From Tetrastigma voinierianum (Eukaryota > Streptophyta > Magnoliopsida > Vitales > Vitaceae), in contig JAEQBH010000885.1 in assembly GCA_016808115.1 (NCBI GenBank), positions 186,001-250,000 on the forward strand: DNA of 64,000 nt. Direction: 5' to 3'. The position numbers were made by a program, and so were the translations under genes. Shown piece after piece: positions 21,170 through 32,165 of this stretch. How positions within the stretch are numbered: position 1 is the stretch's first letter; every line of letters begins with the position of its first letter. The notes under the pieces are model-generated. The model was not told where the DNA came from and ran no database searches. It saw only the letters and a program-made list of their open reading frames with translations.

Positions 21170-22560
21170 ATAAAGAAAAATTTAGATCTGAAGAGTCGTA
21201 CTGTCATGGAAGAGATGAAGTGCGGCTCGCGTTTAGTCCTCCATTTCCCAGTCGTCTCCTCGACTAGGTGGTTTCTCTAAAGGACCTTCACTAAGGATAT
21301 CTTCTTGTTGCGAAGCTCCTTCTCTTCTCTACCCAGAATCTGCACTGGCTGCTCCTCATAGGATAAGTTATCCTCATTTCGATCTAGAATTGTCTCCCGA
21401 CACATGTGAGGATGAGATATACTTCATAGCATGGAATGTGGAAAACATTATGGACTCAGCTCCTCGAAACCAAGTCTAATCTAAGCCAGACCTACCCTCT
21501 CAACAATCTCAAAGGTCGATGTAGTGAGACTTAGCTTCATCGCTTCCCAAGCGTACCACGCCCTTCCAAGGAAAACTTGAGAATGCTGATCTTCAACCTC
21601 AAACTCAAAAGATCCTTTCTACGCTTGTCCATATAATTCTTTTACTTTATCTGTTTGCTTTCAACTTTGGCACAAATAACATTAACCTTGTCCCGCATGC
21701 GTTTGTACAATCTCGGGACCTAGTAATTTCCTTCCTTGGTCATTTCCAACATAATGGAGTGCGACATTGTTTCCCATACAATGCCTCATAGGTGACATCT
21801 CAATGCTTGAGTGATGGCTGTTGTTATAAGTGAACTGCGCAGTGATGTTGTTCAATGTCGCTGATTGCGATGCGCATGGCCTCGACATATCTCTAAGATT
21901 AAAGAATAGTCCTCTCCGGATTGTCTATCGGTCTGAGGGTGAAAAGCGATACTCAAATTCAACGACCTGGTTCATTGTAACCCCTTCGAACCTCGAAGTG
22001 GTGGATCTCTGCCCGGAGATGATGAGACAACGGCACCCCATGCAAACTCACTATCACAGTTCATAAAGAGTTCCGCTAACCACGAGGAGAAAACTTCTAA
22101 GAATAGGTATCAGAAATCGCGTGACTTGGTGAGTCAATCAACTACTACCCAAATGCCGTCATGTCTCTGAACTGTGGGAGGGAGTTTGAATACAAAATCC
22201 ATTGTAATGTGCTCCCATTTCCATTATGGGATGGGTAAGGGCTGCAGAAGTCCAGAAGGCTTTTGTCTCTCTGCCTTCACTTGTTGACAGATGAAGCACT
22301 TGGATACATACTCGACAACTTCTCTTTTCATCCCTGACCACCAATAGCCTATTCCTTCGATTATGCGGTACATCTTGGTACTATCGGGGTGCATAGAATA
22401 AAGCCCAGGAACTATGGGCTTCCTCAATATTTGCCTTTTAACTCTTCGATAGCTGGAACACAAAGCTAGGGCAATCACTGAGGCCCGTTGGTTGTCTGCA
22501 ATAGCAAAATCCGTTCTCCTCCCTCGACTTTCTTTCTCATGCTCCATCAAATGGGGATCT
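21170..22560 (-). pseudogene. Element E integrase
   Basis: On the minus strand, the zinc domain is in the open frame 22550-22224: YSMHPDSTKMYR, YWWSGMKREV, CFICQQVKAERQKPSG (H-H-C-C). After a frame change, WKWEHITMDFVFKLP carries the first catalytic Asp near 22200. Later pieces include YNNSHHSSIEMSP and GRKLLGPEIVQTHA (21880-21690) and DKRRKDL near 21630. Near 21340-21270, REEKELRNKKISLVKVL matches the C-terminal region that follows integrase in Tekay-like elements. Numerous stops make it inactive. Confidence 0.88.
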
Positions 22561-23130
22561 TCTAAGTTATGCCTCGAGTCGATCTACAAGTATCGGTCAT
22601 AGTTGGAAACTAGCAAAAGTGCTCTGAAGCATGCATCCTCAGCTCCAACTCCCAACTCTCGCCTTTCGATATGGTGATTGTATTGTATGCGCATATAAGC
22701 CAGAGCACGTAGACTTCACTCATGGCATCCGCCACTACATTTGCCTTACCTGGATGGTAGTCAATAGTCCATCCACCTCCTTTGCCTTAAGTTTAACTCC
22801 TTTTGGGTAAACAAATATTTAAGGCTCTTATGGTGATAAATATCGGCCAGGTAAGCTCATTCTGAGTAATGTCTCGAGTCTTCAATGCGAAAATTACATG
22901 ATGAAGTTCAGTCATGAGTAGGATAATTCAGCTCGTGTTTCTTCAACTGTCTGGAAGCATACGCCACAACTCTCTTATGTTGCATCAACATGCAACCCTA
23001 AACCGCTGGCGTGAAACATCATTTGTAAACCTCAGCCCCCCTCGTTGCCCTCTGTGATATCAAACAGGGGAGCTAATGCCGACTTTTCAGCTAATGTTTG
23101 GAAGCTTCCCTCCCACATTCTGTCAATCCA
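22561..23130 (-). pseudogene. Element E RNase H
   Basis: The minus strand reads VVAYASRQLKKHELNYPTHD near 22990-22920, then YHHKSLKYLFTQKELNLRQR near 22840-22780. These are the two most conserved blocks of chromovirus RNase H (the second normally TDHKSLKYIFTQ). The Asp of TDHKS is replaced through an indel. It follows RT and precedes the integrase zinc finger in normal order. Confidence 0.85.
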
Positions 23131-23920
23131 CTCAGCTTAACTCCTTTCCCTAGTCAAACAGTGAAGTTGGTCCTACTATCTTTGAGAACCCTTCTATGAA
23201 TCTGCGATATGCCCGCTAATCTAAAACTCAGCACTTCTGTCACCGTAGTTGGAACATTCCCAATTTACCACTTTGCCTGCTACGAGGATCCACATAAATG
23301 CCATAGCGAAACCACATGTTAGAGAAATCACTGGCTCAACCAAAATTCACATTTCTTTGAACTTGGCATACAAGATGCGCAGCAAAGTGCAACACCAAAT
23401 GAATGTCTCATGCCTCGACTCGCTCCGAGTACACGAGATATCGTCGATGTAGAGAGCCAGTGACAGAGCCGATCCTAAGTATGGACGGAAGACTCGGTTC
23501 ATCAAATCCATGAAATTCTTTGGGGCATTGGTGGTGAAGACATCTGAAACTCATAATGTCCATATCTCGTCCTGAATGCCGTCTTGGGAATGTCAGATTC
23601 CCTAATCCTTAGGCGTGGTACCACGACCTCAGTCGATCTTGAGAGAACACTTTTGCACCACAGGCGATCAAATGGTCATCAATCGAGGAGCCAAAGGATC
23701 TTTGTTACGAATGGTGACCTTATTCAAGCATGCGTAGTCATACACAGCCTCCAAGTATCATCCTTCTTCTTCACAAATAACAGGCGCTCCCGAGGTAGAA
23801 ATACGGAGCTAATAAACCCTTATCCACCGGCTCTTGTAGTAGGAGTCTTCAAGCTCTTTCAACTCGGCCGGGTGCCATTCTATAAGGTGGTAAAGGAAAT
23901 AGGAGAATTTGTGCAGGACT
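23131..23920 (-). pseudogene. Element E reverse transcriptase
   Basis: Minus-strand blocks in order: WHPAELKELEDSYYKSRWIR (23880-23820), LFVKKKDDTWRLC (23795-23750), FRTRYGHYEFQMS (23570-23530), MNRVFRPY-like residues, and the catalytic YIDD at 23451-23440 within LYIDDI. The YxDD box is intact, but its frame is broken on both sides. The order and wording match Tekay/Del RT rather than the Athila-like RTs elsewhere in the window. Confidence 0.88.
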
Positions 23921-24640
23921 AAATCAATGGGAAAATCTGGCTGGATACGGGCAAACCTGGAAGATGGAGTAGGAAACACATCCGAGAAAGTCCACCGCTC
24001 TTTGATGCGATATAATCTCCGCCCGGCTACTACGGTGTCAACTTCGCATGAGCTAGATACCCCCTTACAACCTTTTTTGAAGTAAACATCTAAGCGAGTA
24101 AGCGAAATCAAATCGAGAAGGTGCTCGCCTCCGCTCTCCATAGAGGTTCTCTTGAGTAGTCTCGATTAGATCTAAATATCACCTCCTTGCGGAAACAATC
24201 CATTTGGAAGCATAGTTTGAAGCAAGCCGATCCATCGAGAATCACATCAAGCCCACTGAGATCTCATTAATATCAAATCTGCTTCCATAACTTGGCCCTC
24301 AATAGAAAACAAGCTACCCATGGCATCTAGCTGGAAGCCATAGAGACTCTCAGTGGGCGTGGCAATCTCGAGCCACATCTGAAAGGGCTGGGTCATCAGG
24401 CTAAGTCACCCGACATACTCACGTGAAATAAGAGTGTGCCTTGAGTTAATGAGTACCGTGCGCAGATCACCAAAAATAGTAATATGCACAATACATAGTG
24501 GTGGTATTTGCCTCACTGAGTCATAACATAAACCCACCTCTAGCAGTGGTAAGATCTCTCCCATTCCTACCTCTAACACATAAGTGCGGGCCCATTTATC
24601 CGTGCTAAAACCACAAGGTCTACCTATCGTATCAGTCCTC
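23921..24640 (-). pseudogene. Element E protease and protease-RT linker
   Basis: On the minus strand from about 24500 to 24150 the protease reads FGDLRTVLINSRHTLISREYVG where this family has an LIDSGATHSFIS motif. Further on come SLFSIEGQVMEADLI and a VILGMDWL-like stretch before NPLEV residues. The linker near 24030 contains FSDVFP and the start of the AIDLVPGT-type block. The catalytic DSG is replaced by NSR, so it is inactive. Confidence 0.75.
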
Positions 24641-25520
24641 CCATACCCACTGCCAGGCGAGTACGATCTTCAGACTCTAAATGCATTTTGGCGAGTTCTC
24701 GATAGGGGCGGTCCCTAAATGTCTGTCTGCGCGCAGCTGCCACATTATCCCAGCATGGTCCTTCGTAGAATCACTCAAAGCGCCCTGAAGTCGAGCGAGC
24801 ACTTCCGGTCTGCGGATCTCACGTAATGTAATACGCCCTTTACTCGATCGAAATCGAGAACCGTAATGTGTCCACCTCTCTGCAGTACGCTCTGGCGGCA
24901 CCGCGTCACATCCACACCATAGATCCTCTGCTTTGCCCGAAAGATCGAAACTGCCTCTTAGATGATCACGGTAGGGCTCCCGAGACAATCCATCGTATGA
25001 TCGGCAGCAGTGGCGTATCGAGGTCTGTCTCTCCACCTCTAAATGGCGTCTCCTCATCCCGTGATCATTGGGATAATCCCGAACTGAGAGGCTGAAAGTA
25101 TCCGGCTCACTCGATCCATCGAAACCTCCTCTTCTTCTTGACCTCATCCTGACCAGATTGGAATGAAATCCGATAGCTCTGCGAACCTCGCTCGTGCCGA
25201 GCGTCATGCTCTCTGAGTGGCGTCTCGAGCCTCTAACCTCAGTCTCGGCAAAGTTTGGGGGGCAAAACTCAGTGTGAAAGCGAGTCTTGAAGTACTTTGG
25301 TCTTAGGCGTTTCTAGTCCTCTCCTCGCCCACCACTTCCTTGCACTACCTAGCGACAGGCTATCGACTCTATCTCACGTCCGGTCTTGCATACCTTCGTC
25401 CAAAATCTTCTATGTGTCATCTAGCCAGGATAAAGCCACCATGGGATCCGTGGAGCCATCAAAACCTACTTGCTCCAAATATACAGGCTTTGTCAGCGGT
25501 AACACCCGGTAAACCCCTCC
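24641..25520 (-). pseudogene. Element E gag
   Basis: Minus-strand reading from 25480 gives YLEQVGFDGSTDPMVALSWL and then GSARKWWARRG, the conserved beginning of chromovirus Gag (F.GTTDP..A..W, then A..WW). The open frame 25207-24677 (176 codons) covers the following part, with RMRSRRRGGF corresponding to the KEEEF block. A CCHC knuckle would be expected near 24700, but only a shifted DHAGIMWQ stretch remains. Confidence 0.75.
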
Positions 25521-25743
25521 TCGGTGATCAAGCCGGGCGCTCGTGAGATTCTCCTCATAAGTAAGTGCATCTGAACTTTCCACGAAGCCCGCTGGGCCCT
25601 ACGTCCACCTCTGTGCATCATCGGAAGAATAAGTATTTCCAGAATAAATGAAACATAAAAATCAATTTCAAGGATAAGGTTAGGAATGTATATAAAACCT
25701 TGGATGAGTTGCCGCAATGATAACACAACCCAAGGAATTTAGA

Positions 25744-25764
25744 AACCTAGGCTACGATGCAATT
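25744..25764 (-). other. Primer-binding site of element E (degenerate)
   Basis: Directly next to the 5' LTR the minus strand reads aattgcatcgtagcctaggt. It resembles the ttggtatcagagcctaggt form found after chromovirus LTRs and complementary to initiator tRNA-Met. Several bases differ. Confidence 0.55.
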
Positions 25765-28363
25765 TGACGGGGACCCGACAGGATACCCTCCAGGGTTGGG
25801 TGGTCCGCCTAGTGAAATCCTTTGTCTGATCAATAGAACCCCACTTTAAGAAAGAAAGTAAACACATGCATTAATATAATACCTCCAAATATATAAAAAA
25901 GATTCTGTAGGCCAATCTTCTTTGTAGGTCATAACCACGAACACACATAATAAAGTCTCATATGGAGTTCAATACTAAGATCGGAGCATTCTAAGGGTGT
26001 TTTGCAATTTAGAGGCCTCGTAGAAAAACATGGTCTGAAAATAAGGACGAATGGAGCTAGATAGAGTCTTTGCGGTATCGCGAAGAGTGATGTAGAAGGC
26101 TTGTTGTGACATCAGGTCTCTGACGGATAGCTGGACCTAGAAAACAGTTTAAAAAATAAAACGTGAGATAATAAATCTCGATGGGTGGCATAATTTATAA
26201 GGAAAATAAGGTTTTTATTTTTGAACATTTCTTCTCTCAAGACCTCACGTCCACTCTTTTTGCAAGGTCCCTCGCTTAAAATCATTTCACAAAACCAAAA
26301 CTCATACCCAAGTCAACAATATGAAATTCATGTTCAAAAAATTTAACATTATTATTAGAAAATTTTCACATGTTTATTCTAGCGAAAAATTTAACATAAA
26401 ATATATCAACATCATGTCATAAGGAAAAATCATGAAATCTGATAACCATAAATATTGAAATGGTATAGCTTACTCGGGGAATTCAACAATGTAGTACCAT
26501 ATTCCCATCATAAACCGTAGGATGTTACCCCCACCTCCACGACCCTCAACATTGAAGGTGCCGTGGTAATAATAATAATAATAAACCATCGGGTAAAGCG
26601 AGCCTCACGACGTGGAAATAATATGTAGCGGATTGGATGAAACCAACCTCCCACTTGTGGCAAACCACCATGTAAGCGAGTCGGGTAAACCCGACCTCAC
26701 GACCGTGGAAATAATATATAACCGTTGGATGAAACCGCCTCCGCGACACCATAGCAAACCGGTGTACTGTAATATAAATATTGAATCGAACCTCTAGTAC
26801 TATATGGTACATCAATTTATAACAACCAATACGATTATCCTTACCATATACCTTTCCAAATCTTTGTATTATAATCATTTCACAAATCTAAAATCCATTT
26901 CTTAAATCAATAACTTTTCAAAGTGGTTTAAAACCGCAATCCATGCTGCCAAATGTTTAAATACCACAAATTTATCCATGAACTTCGAGTAAAATTTCCA
27001 AATATTTTAAAATGTTGACAACATTCACATGAAATGATAACTTGTTTATATAAAAGCAGAGATAATTATATTTAATATAACCAACCATTAGATCAAATAT
27101 TATATGTATAAAATAATTTACACCATTTTATATCATAATAATACCCCAACACTTAAAGCATATAAACCACTCAGAGCTAGGATGTAGTCTATTCATGGGA
27201 TCGTCGTATGGAGTTAATATAAATTATATTGCAGAAGTAACTAGGCAAGCATTGGGATGCCCCAAATGTCTTAGAATAGTTTTTAGAACTATGAAACTAT
27301 CTAAATTGGACTCAGATAGGTCCCAGTTATACAATGTGCCCTACGAGACCGGTACACCCCAAAGTGGGCTTTTTAGAAGGCTAATTTTAGTGAATCCTCG
27401 ATAAATTATAAAAATATCCAATTTCACTAATTCATCATCAATTTTGCCTAATTTGACCAATTGGTACCCAATTTTAGTCCAAACCTTTTCGGTAATTACC
27501 CTAAACGACCCAAAAATGGAAAACTAACCAAACGACGTCCAAAATTTACAAAATTTATATCAACGGAAAGCCCAAGAGACCAGGAACACAACAGTACCCT
27601 TACCTTGGTCCAAAAGTTTCTGTGGTGGCCGAAAAACTCGATCCAACCGTTGGCCAAACTTGTTTTCGTCGTATCTTTCAAACGGTGAGGAATCTGCGAA
27701 AAAGGACCACGGGAATGAGTTCAGAGGGTCCAAAAATGGGGGGAGGGAGGTTTGGGTCGGCTTGGAATGGCCGAAAAATGAAGAAAACCAGCGACCGCGT
27801 GGCGGCGCGCGCGTTTCTTGGCCCGATAAGGCGTTTAGGCTGGTTGGCCGTGAAATTTGTGACCAAGGTCACCTCGCGATGCTCCTCCTCCCCAAGTAGG
27901 CACGTGTACAAGGGTGGTGGCAAATCGTGTCTCCATGACCAAAACAGATTAGCTGGCAGGTCGAAACAACTCAATTCGGGGTTCACGGTCTTAGGGAGTT
28001 TTTCTAGGGTTTTTGGAGCTGAAAATGAGTGTTTTGGGGCTAGGGTTCTATTTGGCATGCAAAACTAGGTTTATATAGAGCCTAGGGTCGTTTAGGTAAA
28101 AACACAGGATGGCTTGGACAACGGTAAAAATGCTGGCTGTTTGAACCCCCCAAGGCCATAACTTTTTATCCGTAAGTCGGATTTTGACATTCAACCCATC
28201 TATGAACTCATATCGATGAGGCCTACGAAATGGTGTCTTAGTTAACCCAAAATTATTCATCCTTGAAAAAGTCAACTTTGGCCCACATACTAATTGTTGG
28301 TCAAACTTTGTCAAACTTGGTATAATGTTTTAAAACTTGTATTATTTGGTACGGGTCGTTACA
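25765..28363 (-). repeat. 5' LTR of element E
   Basis: Partner of 18505-21163; 2599 bp. Its TATA box is at 28071-28078 (minus-strand tatataaa). The right end ...gggtcgttaca is followed by the tgctt duplication at 28364-28368. Confidence 0.9.
26505..26770 (-). repeat. Hairpin-forming tandem array in E's 5' LTR
   Basis: Counterpart of 19285-19530. Units carry gtcggg/cccgac at 26682-26697 and ggttgg-type stems near 26633 and 26722. A (taa)n run lies at 26566-26583. Several arms differ from the other LTR (for example atcgggtaaagcgag), breaking their pairing. Confidence 0.75.
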
Positions 28364-28830
28364 TGCTTGCCAAGGATGTCACCTTTGAATGGTCATAAGC
28401 ATGTGAGGCGACCTTTGATAAATTGAAAACGATGTTAGTGTCACCTCCTATCATGCGATCTCCTAATTGGGACCTTCCTTTTGAGATCATGTGTGACGCT
28501 AGTGATTATGCCATAGGGGTTGTTTTAGGGCAAAGGAAAGATAAAAAAGCATTTGCTGATCTATTATGCCCGGCCAAGACTTTAGATTACGCTCCGATCG
28601 ATTGACTATGGAAAAAGAGTTCTTGGTTGTAGTCTTTGCCCACTGAAAGTTCGGGTCTTACATTGTGAGGTCTCCTGTAACTATTTTCAGCGATCATGCG
28701 GCCCGAAGTACTTGTCTCTAAAGCGGGATACTAAGCCTCGGTTGACTAGGTGGATCCTCTACATCAAGAATTTAACGACCATTAAGGATAAGAAGAGTTC
28801 GAATGTATTGGTGACCACCTATCTCGGTTA
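28364..28830 (+). pseudogene. Element A RNase H
   Basis: Continues A's RT after element E. It reads LAKDVTFEW, then from 28423 the open frame MLVSPPIMRSPNWDLPFEIM and CDASDYAIGVVLGQRKDK, the characteristic start of Athila RNase H with its first catalytic Asp in CDASD. It continues as AKTLDYAPID and FSAIMRP-like residues, with frameshifts. The same block in element C (55640-55760) and D (49300-49000) confirms the identity. Confidence 0.85.
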
Positions 28831-29116
28831 GTTTTGGAAACAACTTCTGAAGGTCTACCCATAGGCGACACTTTCCCTGATGAGCAACTTTTTGCTCTTG
28901 TCCACTGCCTATGGTATGCAGACATAGTAAACTATCTAGTGCCAAGACAAATTCCATCCCAATGGACCTCTCAGCATAAGAGGAAATTTTTGGTGGACAT
29001 AAAAAATACTACTTTGATGATCCCTACTTGTTTTAATCTGTCTGTCGATTGTTGAAGGTGTGTATCCAATGATGATCAAACTCACCTGCTGCCACTCTGA
29101 AGCTTGTGGAGGGCAT
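28831..29116 (+). pseudogene. Element A RNase H-integrase junction and zinc domain, first part
   Basis: An open frame at 28834-29055 carries GDTFPDEQLFALVH, WYADIVNYLVPRQIPSQWTS and HKRKFLVDIKN, the typical tether before the integrase zinc domain. The zinc domain begins near 29056 (RCVSND, then LWRALF/CGGH-like residues) and is cut at ggcat (29112-29116), where element F starts. Confidence 0.8.
29112..29116. repeat. Target-site duplication of element F (left copy)
   Basis: ggcat precedes F's left LTR. After the right LTR the copy reads cgcat (44949-44953), one base different. A's integrase reading resumes just after it. Confidence 0.75.
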
Positions 29117-30628
29117 TGTTTGACAATCTAAATTCTCCCACTATGTAAGTGTGAGTGATGGATCAAAACATCAACAAAAATTTATAACGTTATTACCCAA
29201 GGATTATTATCTAATCCCCAACAATAAGGCCATGAAACTTGTTTATTATATTTCTTTGCAATTATGCGATTAAACGGTTTCATAAGAATAGCTGAATTTC
29301 TTTACGGTTTTGATACATGATTCACTGCAAGTGGACAGGTCGAACAAGAAATAAAGTGGATTTAAGTCGGATATTGATCCCACGAGATCTGAGGAATTCT
29401 CGATCAACTACCACGACTACTCCAAGCTCTATACTATTTGGGCTGATGATTTGCGATTGATATACCCTAACAATCTTTAAAATAATGAAAGAATGAAAAT
29501 ATGTAAACTAAGAACAAAATGAAATAATGCTTAAAATAAAAAAATAAAAAGAAATAAGTAGTCGATTAGCTTTTTTAAAGGGAACATTGAAAATACAACT
29601 GTTGTGAAACATCAATTCTGCAGACAACTATGTAGCTTTACTTCATGAACCTCAGATTTAGAATCCGTCAAGGAAAATGGTAATGCCATGTGGATTTCTC
29701 ATGCGACACATTTCATCATCTAAATCTTCCACTGTTTCTTTTGAAGGCAGAAAGTTAGATAACTACTTTTTAATGCGGGTTGCCTTGTTAAGGTGTTTCT
29801 TTTCAATACTTCATACCCGAGAACATGGGCGTAAACAGCACCTAAGACATAGGCAAGCATGGGTTTACACTATCTTGGTTCTCATCCTCAAAATTAAGAG
29901 CAGTTCATTCTTTCCTTGATTAGATCCTTGCTAACACGGGATTGAACTTACTGTTCAAATCGAGGCGAACTCTCTGCTCATTTTAATTGATAAGTCATTC
30001 AACTCATTCTCGGTTTCAAGTGAGAAGAAGATTTATCGATTATAATTCACAAAGCCCATTAGATCCCCAATATTAGGTTCGTATACCCTTGAGATATTGT
30101 TCAATACTCTCAGGAATGCCTTCTCTGTGTCACTCAGAGGGCCTCCTGGAAATCAGAGCATGAAACAATCCTGTGCGAATTAGAGGACACTAATGTTGGA
30201 TGTCTATGATAAACAAAACCCGACCTTAAGTTGATTGAGGCGAAGTTCGGTAGACTCTGATAAATTTATGCAGAAAAGATAAATTCTAACAACAGAATAA
30301 TTTCAAGCGCGGAAGAAGTGGGTTTCTAGAATTGCCGTTTACACTAACGGTGGCTCTGCGATCAAAAGAAGAACTACGTAAATCTGAAGGCTGGAAGTTC
30401 GAATTCCAAAATTTGTTTGGACTTCAAACGAACGAGCGATGGTGAAGAAAATAACGTGCACGTGGCTTCAGCACAACAACTAACATCCCGGATCGAGAAA
30501 TTCAAATAAAATAGCAATTTTCTAATCTAATCTAAAAATAACAGCAAAACAAGAAAAGAAAATTAAACTGACGCCCGTACAAGACTTCTCTTTACGGCGC
30601 CAAGAGCTTTCTTCGATGGCAGTGGCAT

Positions 30629-30636
30629 TATTTATA
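30629..30636 (-). promoter_or_regulatory. TATA box of F's 3' LTR
   Basis: The minus strand reads ccctataaataatgcc. It lies just beyond the TCGCGAC array in transcription direction. The other LTR has acataaatag near 43528-43537, a damaged equivalent. Confidence 0.6.
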
Positions 30637-30709
30637 GGGTTTGGAAGTTGGGCCCTAGCCCGTGCACCTATTTGTGGATTTCAAAATAACTGGCCCATTT
30701 GTTTGTTAA

Positions 30710-31950
30710 TGTCGCGACTCCATTTGTTTGTCCGCGACGCCGAAGCGATGTCCACGACCTCTTTTACGTGTTCGCGACTTCGCGTTCTTGTTTATGAAAG
30801 TTGATGTCGAGACTTCTCTTCCCGCGTCGCGACTTCATCTTTCGCATTGTGATCTCTTTTGAGTCGCGACCTCAATCATCACGTCGTGACTTCGTTTTCT
30901 GTTCGTGCGTAGCAAGCTTTTATCCCGGTTGCGACTTGCGCTGCTTACCCAATGGATCGATGTCGACAGCGAATGAAGTCGCGACTTCCTTCTTTATGTG
31001 TTATGCGTGACCCTTTGAAGGATCTCCTTCACCTTCACAATGGTTGATTTCTTTTTGGAGGTCGCGACTTCAGTATAAAGTCGCGACTTCAATGTTATGC
31101 TTATGAGCTCTTCGATGTCAGCGGAGCTTTCTTTTGTGCGTGACTTGTCTTGACATCTACGGGATATGATGTCGCGGCGGCTAAATGGCGTTGCGACCTC
31201 CATTTCTTCTTTGCTGATGTTGCGACCCTTTGAAGGCGTCGCGACTTCGCTTCTTTATGGCGATGTCGCGACTGCGAAGGGCGTCGCGACCATGACCCTT
31301 ATAGCGATGCTCCGCGACCAGCGAATAGCGTCGCGACTTCACCAGCTACTTCAAGCGATGCCATGACCGGGGCGTCAGCATCTTGATCGATGTTTGATGT
31401 CTCTCTGTTCTAGCTATCAGCGACCTCTATGTTGACCTCTTTGAAAATCTTTTGTCGCCTTCTGTCGGTGTCGCGACCTCCATGTCTCTTGCTAAGCTTT
31501 CCAGATTACATCGCGACCTCGAAGTGGTGTCGTGACATCTGTCTAACTTCTTCATTAATTCTGGTCGTGCGATTTGGGTTGCATTGCGACCTTGGTGTTA
31601 TTCTTCATTACTGTCAAGGTTGCAACATCAAGTCCTTTCTTTCAAAATTAGTTGTGACTTTCTTCACTTGAGAGGGCTGTTCTTGTGGCTTTGTAGTCAG
31701 CTCCTTGTCGCGACCTCATGGTGGTATCACGACTTCATTTATCTCCGTTTGGTGTCGCGACGTCGCAATGATGTCGCGACATGAACTTCTTCATTTGACT
31801 GCTTCTTTTATTCTTGACCAAGTCATATTTTATCTCAACTTCCTTCTGCAGGTCACGACTTCACTTATTCACTCTTCAGTTTCTTCTTCAAAGCCAAATT
31901 TGTTGAGGTCGTGACTTGGAATTGCTTTGAGCGCACTTCTGTCGTGACTT
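30710..31950 (-). repeat. GTCGCGAC palindrome array in F's 3' LTR
   Basis: By eye I count about sixteen exact TCGCGAC words in 1.2 kb and a similar number of one-base variants (tcgtgac, ttgcgac, tcacgac). Most are followed by ttc, ctc or atc. Spacing is irregular, roughly 20-120 bases, and the text between copies is not itself repeated, so this is not a simple tandem repeat. Confidence 0.85.
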
Positions 31951-32141
31951 AGGTTTAGTTTTGACTTAGATTACAGCTGCGAGGCGATTTCTTATTATTT
32001 TGCTCAAATTTGATTTTTCGTGCTTGTATTTTCACATAGAGTGGAATTTGATTCAATTATCGATTTTAACGAACAATTCATCATTATTCTCATTATAAAC
32101 TCAGAAAAATGTATTAAAAATCTCATAAGTTTTTAGACTCA

Positions 32142-32165
32142 TCAAATTCCCCCAAACTTAAAATT
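32142..32165 (-). promoter_or_regulatory. Polypurine tract of element F
   Basis: The minus strand reads ttaagtttgggggaatttga directly before the TGAGTC start of F's 3' LTR. It is a textbook Athila/Tat PPT and sets the element's orientation. Confidence 0.85.

Larger units (their letters stand above)
18505..28363 (-). mobile_element. Element E: Tekay/Del-type chromovirus (Ty3/gypsy), minus strand
   Basis: A 9.9-kb element with long LTRs (18505-21163 and 25765-28363) around a 4.6-kb gag-PR-RT-RH-INT interior on the minus strand. TSD tgctt lies at 18500-18504 and 28364-28368. On its own strand the LTR begins TGTAACGACCCG, a start seen in many plant chromoviruses. The PBS resembles an initiator tRNA-Met site. 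A's RT/RNase H reading resumes exactly at 28364. Confidence 0.9.
29117..32141 (-). repeat. 3' LTR of element F
   Basis: On the plus strand it starts tgtttgacaatctaaattct and ends gtttttagactca; paired with 42019-44948. It carries a dense TCGCGAC array at 30710-31950 and a TATA box on the minus strand at 30629-30636. The length is 3025 bp. Confidence 0.9.

Noticed and set aside
30710..31950. Array of short repeated words considered as a CRISPR-like array or satellite
   Set aside because: The repeated word is only 7-8 bases, spacing is irregular, spacers are unequal, and the context is a plant LTR.
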